Origin: Liolophura sinensis
Taxonomy: Eukaryota; Mollusca; Polyplacophora; Chitonida; Chitonidae
Direction: 5' to 3'
Length of the DNA stretch: 64,000 nucleotides
Assembly (NCBI RefSeq): GCF_032854445.1
Contig: NC_088306.1
Coordinates: forward strand, 23,595,764-23,659,763
The notes under the pieces are model-generated. The model had not been told where the DNA came from. It saw only the letters and a list, made by a program, of their open reading frames with translations, and did not search any database. Below are positions 47,601-56,600 of this stretch, piece after piece. The first letter of the stretch is position 1; every line of letters begins with the position of its first letter. The translations under genes and the position numbers were made by a program.

Positions 47601-50600
47601 CAGAGGAGCCTGTACTCTGAACGCCACCCAGGCAGGGGCTAACCCTAGCTTAGCTCAGCACAGTTCAGGTTTATCTCCAGGTGAAATGGGCTTGAGAGTT
47701 TAGGATTAGGGGTTAAGGGTGAGCTAGGCATCAGGTGACACAGGGGAAAGTGAAGGGTAATTAAGGTGAATAGGGTTGAGAACTTTCAAGAAGTATTTCA
47801 CCCGAAAACTACCTCCATTTATAGCCTATTTTCCTTACATGGATTTAGTAGTAATGCTGTGCAGGTGAGAACTTTCTTAAAGTATTTCATGAGACAAATT
47901 ACCTTTCCCATTTTCCTTAAATTTATTTAGTAATTACGGTGCAAGGGGGTGAGAACTTTGTACTGAAAATTACCCTTTGACCTAAATTTCTGCTTGTGAC
48001 TAAGTTTTTTGCTTTGTATGGTCCTTAGAGCTGTATTGGTCATAGTTGTTTTGAGGTTTGTTTGGAAAACAAGAAGATATCCTACAGGTAAATATGTAAG
48101 ATTCAGCGCCAAAGGTAATATGAATAACCCTTATTTTGCCTCTATAAAGCAACTTTGGGGGTGGGGGTGAATTTTTAGGGTAAATGCAGCAAATAGTGAG
48201 ACCTTTCTTTCTTTCAGGATTTGACATCCCACTTGCCTTAAATTGATTTCATTCAATAAATTATGATATACGGTGAACATTAATCTATACATCCAGTTCT
48301 CTGGATGACTCTACTACCATCTGTATTTCTCTTCTGGCAAGTAAATTAAAAAGTGGGGGGAAAAAAAGTGAAAAAATACAAAATATGCATGGGCTGTCTC
48401 TCTAAGTTTCTGTATTATAAGCTGCTGTAACTAAATTCCCAGATGTTGTAAAACATATACATTCACAGCCTAGATCTTGTTGTCCATCATGAAATCAGGA
48501 TTGCAAGGAGGGTTTTGGCAGACTTACCCGAATGTCAATCTTAATATTTTCAAAAAACTTGGCACAAAAATCAATTTTTCAAATCAAAATTTTCTGTGAC
48601 CTGATTAACAAGATGTGATACTTGCTCCACAAAAAAAAAGTTTGCATGAATTTTTCATGAAAATGCGTCCTTCCCAACACAAAAGGGGTTCAGAATGATG
48701 TTTATATAAAACTGCAATGAACAACTTACCTTGAGACGTCATGTCCGTTCCAGCATTCAGTGCTTGTAGGACTCTGATCATAAAATAGTGTGTTGTTGCA
48801 AAGCATATCTGCCATGCGCACGTATAGCCCTTTGGATGCACCCACAGTGTCCATAAAAGTGGCAAGTCTTTCCTGAAGGTTGCCAATAGCAACTGGCTTT
48901 TTCTCGGACTTTCTGTTAAAGGTGAACGAGCCCTCCTCGGACACTGTTGTATTCTGCTGGTTTGGGTTTGGCCTGCCACATTTCTCTACAACCTGTTGGA
49001 ATGAAGAAAATAATTTACAATCTTGTAATTTACAATTTTTTTGACTGACTGATTGGCACTGTCAAAGATGCACAAGATAGTCAATCAATCCTCTGATTAA
49101 GACTGAAGAAAACCTGTAAGTGCTACAAAAGTAAATAATGCTTTCCATTCCAACACTTATGAGCAGTTAAAAGAAAGTTTTAAAACAAACTGTGTGGCTC
49201 AGTTGGTTAGCGCGCTAGCGCAGTGTAATGACCCAGGAGCCTCTCACCAATGTAGTCACTGCGAGTTCAAGTCCAGCTCATTTTGGCTTCCTCTCTGGCC
49301 GTACCAGGGAAGGTCTTCCAGCAACCTACGGATGGTTTTGGGTTTCCCCCGGGCTCTGCCCGATTCTCTCCCACCATAATGCTGGCCGCCATCGTATAAG
49401 TCATGCCTAGCATGACACCTCAATGACCTAAAATTTAGGTTGATCATTTTGACAGAATCCAAGAGTTATGAAGATCTAAAAAAAGTTCTTTGAGGTTTAT
49501 TTGGAAAATATGACAATGTCCTACTGTAAAAAGGTAAGTTCCAACATGACAAGTTTTGTTTTACAACATTTACAACACTGCACTTTTTGGGGCAAAATTT
49601 TGGGTAATTTACCTTGCCAATGTATCATCCCCCTCCCAGAATCTATTATTGATTATTAATTAACCTGTCACTGAGATTGCAGCCTGTTTACGGTGGACAG
49701 GTTAACAACTATAGCGCCAGCCTATCAGTGACTGGTCAGGGCTAAGATCAAGGGCCACTGATAATCTGTGACAGCTTGATCTAGAGGGTTACCTTTACAG
49801 GAGGCCTTGGGCTGACCCTATACCTCTATTTGCCAACACCGTTATCGATGGCACAAATGATGTACTAGGGCTCTATGGTAAAGCTCATGTTTATCCGCTT
49901 ATTACTCGTTATCGATGTAATTATACACCTGATATATGGTTACTGAGGTAAGCTTCCCTTCTCAAGAGCTGTATACAGTACATGCAGACATATTGATGTA
50001 AATGTTAATATGAAGACAATAATAAACAGGGATATGCGAATTGGCTGTCATCAATGACACTATCAACCAAATGCACCATGTGGCTTTCCATAAAATCAAA
50101 GACGTAGCTACCATTCTGAAAACTTTTTGTTTTTCACTTGAAATTATTCTTTAAAAAAACTTGTTCTTTCTTGAATTTCTACTCTTTTTTCTCTTCGTCA
50201 CAGAATACAATAGGTTTGGTAGGGTTTGCCGGTCAAGATGATTTCCACAGCTCTGAATCAAAATTAAATTAGATTTAAATAAATTAATTGTAGTTTCATG
50301 TACTCTTTCGATATTTACATGTATTAGAAAGACGGAAAATCACAAATTTCTTTGACAAAAAATTTAGTTTTACATATTCATGGCTTTTTAGTCCAAAAAA
50401 AGTTATGCCACATTGCAAATTTCTGACAGATGAACTAATGTCTAAACCTGTCAAGAGAAGGAGAGAGAGACAGGTGTCTTACCCAAGGGGTTCAAACTGA
50501 AGCACGTACATGTATATTACCTGTACATGCAATAGTTCAGTGTACAGGATATTCAAGAGCAAGGACCAATTACAACAACCAACTGGATTATACGGTACAT

Positions 50601-53600
50601 GTACATGTAGTTGCTACTGGATTTCCTTTACTTGTTTAGCTGTCAAATGATTAACAAGCATAAGGTCTGTTTTCATGGCTCACGAATAGAGAATTTAGAT
50701 TTAAGTGAATTAATTGTAGCTACATGGACTCTTTCGATATTTATTAGAATGACAGCAAATCACAAATTTCTTTGACAAAAAAATTTAGTTTTATATATTC
50801 ATGGCCTGACAGATGAACATGCATGTATCAGTCTAAACTTGATTCATTTAATTTCCGTGTTTCTTATCATGTGACAAGTCCTTGTCATTCCTCTTAGTTT
50901 CTGCTTTACAATTTCATCAACAACACATGCAACTGGGATCACAAGCCCTTGAGGGTGTACTCTTCACTTCTCCTTGGAAAATGACGTGTTGTCTGTTGTT
51001 CAAAAGTGGTCACGTGTTAGTTGTTAGGTGTGTTCTACCACTGCATACTTGCAAAACAGTTCTGTGGACAAACACATTAGGTGCTGCGCTGAAGAGTAGG
51101 AATTCCCACCTGTATCCAGATATGTCAAACATTTACCCCTGCACCTGGAATCACAGTCTGTTCTTTGCCTCCCTCAGTTTAAATACAACACTTACAGCCT
51201 GACAGCATGGGCAAGAAATACCTTCTGGATTGATTTTTGCGGAATGCCAGTCGATCGTTAGGGAAGTTGCGAGGGAAAGACAGGATAACTGTTATTGCTC
51301 TGAACTAAACGTCTGAGTTTTGTCTGGTGGGAAGTATAGTCAACTGTGAACTTCATTTGAATCGACTATATCTCAATTTTTGTGTGATTCTGAAGAAGGT
51401 TCAGATTGAACCATCTGAGCACAGAACGAGCACATATCCATGTACATTCTCACGGTTTTCACGAAAAAATCTTCAAGATCTTGACAAACATAATACAGAT
51501 ACTGCTGCTCTTCTCAGTTTTCATCATTCAATATACCATGTAACTTCTTACCCAAACTTTCGGACACCTTTAGACCAGTCATTTCCTCCCAGAGTCAACT
51601 AAAGGGTCATTCCTCATGGCATGTAACAATACACATTTGTCTGTTTTCGTGTAATTTCAGAATACAATTATGCAAATGTATTTAACTCTATTCATGAAAA
51701 TTCAAAAACGTAAAAGTGTTTTTAAGATACAATTTTCAGTGGTCTGTTGATGACAAATTTATTTTCTGATCTTTTCCTTTTATTGAGCTAGCGAACTTCA
51801 CAGGGTTTAAATTTCAAAATTAACTCATGTATTTCTTAACTTGATTGCATGTTTCACTTGAAACACTGATTTGTCAGGATCTAATTGCGATGTTTAAGTT
51901 ATATTTATGTTTATTTGATTTGTTTCCGATGTCATAAACAAACTTTTTTACTTGTATGAAGGCAACCATGTTTATACCTTTTTGAAGTATATATATAAGA
52001 TAAGATACATGTACACTGTATGTGTACACGCACTTTACATCCAAGGTAATTACTGTCTCTCGAGACCACTTTCAGAAATGTCTGTTAATCATTTTTCAAA
52101 ACTTTTCTCATTAATCATTAAATGGTGTTCTATCTTAGACAACATCATTTCAAGAAAAATGGATTTCTCAAAGTTTTTTTTTTTTTTTTTGCCATGCTGG
52201 CATGACATGAAATTTGCTTTTGTCTGAGTTTTCATGGTTTTCATCCACCATCGTCATGGCTGGGATTTTGTCTGTAGAACTGTGAAAACATGTAACTGGT
52301 CAATTGGTCTGGTCAGTTCTCTTCATATTCAGACAAATGTTACACTTTCACTCCTATATAAACCAGTAATAAGACGGTAACAAACGGAACTTACACCAGA
52401 AGCCGAGGTTGTTTAAGTATAAACCCGCACCTTATGTAAACTGCTGTCGTAAGGAGAGGGCAAATTTAAAAATGTCTAAAGTAATTTAGTGTTGTGATTG
52501 GTACATTTAAGCTATCCTGATTTGCGAGAATTTCTTTGGTGTTCAAAAGATTACTTCAAAAGGTAGTATTTCTCCCAAACCTCTTGCGAGAGAGGGTAAG
52601 AAAAATCTTGTATTAAGGCTTGAACCAAATTAGCTGTGTGATTTGGAATGGGTGATAGCGGATTATGATCCGACGACTGAACTGTTATTTGATAGGTTTT
52701 TGCCATGTAAGCCGTGTCGCAGTTCACACAGCTGTCAACAGGGGTAAATTAAGCCTCATAAAACGGTTGTGCTTGTGTAATTCTACTGTTCATCCACACG
52801 GCATTGACAAGTAAGCACTCTTTACAAAAACCCCACAGATCTTGCCAATCTGGTCTGAGTACTGCTCTGTTCTGCTCGTTTGTAGAAAAACCAGGATCGT
52901 AAACCTGAGAAGCTGTACAGGAGCCGATCCCGCCAGGAAATATTGTTGCTTGAAAACAGCTTTGATCTCTGCCATCAAGAAGAGACTGGAAATCAATTCT
53001 CCACGACTTTGCGCAAAGCTCGCTGGCTTCTGGACGGCGAAACACAACACACAGTTTCTGGCCTTCTCCGATCCATGGACAAATCCTTCCCAATCTGTCC
53101 AGGCACACTCAGCAAGGTGGTACCAAAAAGCACTGCAGAATTAATTTCCGCCTTTCCTTTCAATTAATTTCCAAGTGGTGTTTCCTTCCCATGAAGAATG
53201 ACCGTGAAACGGTTCAGCACAGGCACTCTCCACACGATTGTTTGTAAGCACTTGTATCCGGCAATACGGACATACGATCTGATACGTCAAGGGCTGAACA
53301 CACTCTTACATGTACATGTACCAAAATCTTGAATACTGTGTAATAACTATGGACAATGCCAGAAACTTATACGAAAGTTTATATACTAATATGTTCAATT
53401 TTAACAATGAACTGCAAGCTAACTCTCTTATGTACATTTCACTATACTGATGCTACACATGTACAACAACAACATTCAATTCTGAGTGCATCATTAAAAA
53501 CTAATCAATTAAAAAATAAATATTTTGGTGCCTTAATTCCTCGATCTTATGGCATATGAAAGACCAATTTTCAGTGTGATATATGCACCTTTTAACTTTA

Positions 53601-56600
53601 ATTTTGAAGATACAAATACACTGATTGGGTTGTGGAAAGTTGGGGCTTCACAAAAAGTATAATTTTATCAGCCTACAGAGCATAATGCCCTCAAAATATG
53701 TTTGGATAAATATCTTGCAAACATGCGAAAAGACTGAAGAATTACAGTAATCTAAAAAGGCCTTTTGATTTTAATCTGATTTCCTATAACTATCTAAACA
53801 GCAAGCTGAAATTTCTGATACAACTTAACAGCCACTGTACATGTACCAGAATGCAGTTTCTATTGGGCCCAACATGAGTAATATATATTTAGCAATGTAG
53901 ATACATATACTTTTTCAAAGTATCAAAATACAGTATGTTCTTATTCACAGAGAAGATTAGAAGACACACATATCAATACATTTAACATCAAAGGGTGTTC
54001 CAGGCAAGCAATACTGTAAATGTAACGTCAAAAAGTCAGCAGAGCAATATGATTTGTTACAAGTTTTTTTTGGACACAATAATGCTCTGCCATTAATCAC
54101 AAAACTCAGCTTTGAAATGCACTCTGTTAACAAGTATAGACACTAAGTTTCCAATCTGGAATGCGGCCGATCGCAATCTCTGACCACCATACTCCTGTTA
54201 AACTTAAGCAACTCAGTACAAAACACAGTAATGTTTCACGTAATATCATCATCATTTTGGGCTAGGTGCCAAGGCAGCACACGCCCGTAGAGTTTTGTAA
54301 TGGAATTCATGCCAAAAGGGATAACCATCTCATTTTTAAATGCTGGTGCCAATGGTGTGGAAATTCAATCCGATCCAAAGTTGACAATATGGCGGGAATG
54401 TTTGGCAGGCCATGAATCAGTTAAGTGTCCAGATTATTCCAAGACTGTATACAGACAACCCGAGCATGTATAACATACATCGTAGTTGTTTTTTGAACCA
54501 ATGCCAAGGTTGTACATCAGGAAGACGTCTCTCTCTCTCTCTGACATACTCCAAGACATGTTACACGATTTAATCAAGGGAGATTACTCTTGATTAAGTT
54601 ACATCACACCCATAAATTTTGTTTAGTGTTAAAAGATAGATACTTGGCACGTTTCAGAGGAACTATCAAGTTTCCCAGATACATGTAGACTTATATACAT
54701 TGCTAGAATTCCTGACATCATCTACTGTTATAAATTCCAACGATCATAATCATCTGGATAAAGCTTCCTCTGAATACTGGCACATTTTGTTCGCTTGTTT
54801 GTGTCTTTGAAAGATAAAACATTCTGTTTTCCAGGATATTAAATGGTATGATATGCAGTGAATTAGTCTTATGACCAGATACATTACACTGCCTCACCTG
54901 GTACTGTGCTCACCTGATGAGGTAAAGCCTCCTGTGAGACAACAAGATATTAGAACTTCATTGGTGCAGGTTAGGCATTAGAACCCCATACATGTACATG
55001 TACATGTACGTGCCAACAAAACATCAGAACCTCATTTGTGCAAGTGAGCCATTAAAGCCCCAGATACATGTATACTGGTGAGAACTTCATGTAAGCCAGA
55101 GAGGCATTAGAACCTCACTTGAGGCAGTGGTGGATTAGAGCCTCATTTGTGCAGGTTAGGCATTTGAGCCTTATACACATGCACACAAATGTGTCAGCAA
55201 TGTATCAGAACCTCATTTGTGCAGGTTAGGCATTTGAGCCTTATACACGCACACAAATGTGCCAGCATAGCATCAGAATCAAGCTCAATTGTGCAAGCGA
55301 GGCATTCGAACCTCATACATGTATGTGCCAGTGAGGCATTAGAACCTCATATGTACCAGAGAGAGATTAGCCATTAGAACCTCATATCTACCAGAGAGAG
55401 ATTAGACATTAGAACCTCATTTGTTTCAGAGAGGCAAGGAATCAATGTCAAGACGCTCAAGCGCTTCACACTTGGCCCCATTCCCAAAGGTCCGTATCCC
55501 AATTTGCAGTCACAAATGTCCCACCTGAGGACTGATTTCCCAAAATCAACACTTTTCACATATGCACACATTGTTTTTATTGTTTGAACAGGGGGAATGT
55601 CTATGAGAGGGTTTACATATGTTAATGATTTTGGTTAACTTAAACATGCATTCAATAGTTTTATTCATTGCACTTTTGGCAAGGTAACTGACTTACGTGT
55701 ACTTTAGTACCAGTTAACCTTAAAGTGCACATTACATATGCTTAAAAAATCCCAGCACCCTGGTACACTTTTTTCAACAAAAGATGCAGTATTCCATTAA
55801 AACTTTCCCAATTGTCCGCCCACAGGCCTGTGAAAGCCCGTGGATTATGCCTTGTATATGCAAAAGCAAGTTGGAGTTGGATTCAAAACATGTGACCTAA
55901 TTCTACCAAGGACTCCTGACCTCAAGAGTCTAGACTGCAAATTAAAGACAAACATGCATGAAGATATTTCAAAAGAAAACTGACCCCAGTTGAAAGAACA
56001 CAAATTGGAGCGATGGTTATTTCCAGTGAACCCAAAGTCCTCTTCGTCATGCAGATATACACGTATGTACTTAGTTTGGCTGATCAAATGGTTGTCACAC
56101 TGCCTCTTTGCCTTAGGAGGAGACATACATGTATACAAGCTGGAACCGGACTGATAAGCTCACACTGCACTTCCATAACATCCTCACACGATGATTGTTG
56201 CATTAATTACAGGTCTATAGAGGCCACTAATGTGTTTCGTTGCCAAAAATGAAGCTGATATGTTTTGGTTCATGATGCAAAGCAGGTGTTCTGTTAGACC
56301 ATGTCAATTATCTGCGCCTACACCAATGACTGTTTTATGCAAATGATAGAAGAGAGGTACATGTATTTGATCAGTTCCTATTGTGTAAACATGTGTTAGC
56401 ATTGTCAATAAATCACCAATTAATATGATGATTTTGCTGATGAGGAAAATATACATGTACATGTACATGGAAAAAAAAACATTGCTGTATTTCACCTGAA
56501 GTTTAACATTTTCCAAGTCACACATTTTACTGGATTCTGACCGATTCCTCCACAAAAAAAGACCACTTAAAAGTTTTCCCTGAAGTTTGATAAATTTATT

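Larger units (their letters stand above)
22340..48729 (-). other. Glypican giant intron (26.4 kb)
   Basis: No exon or nested gene could be supported inside; the flanking exons are phase-compatible, so none is required. It contains SINEs, MITEs, two minisatellite-like tracts, G-rich runs and the assembly gap. Repeat-poor blocks at 25196-25500, 26395-26690 and 42150-42560 are the best places to look for enhancers. Confidence 0.6.

Noticed and set aside
50882-51602. Plus frames of 106 and 91 codons
   Set aside because: The translations resemble no family and lie in an intron of a minus-strand gene without exon signals.
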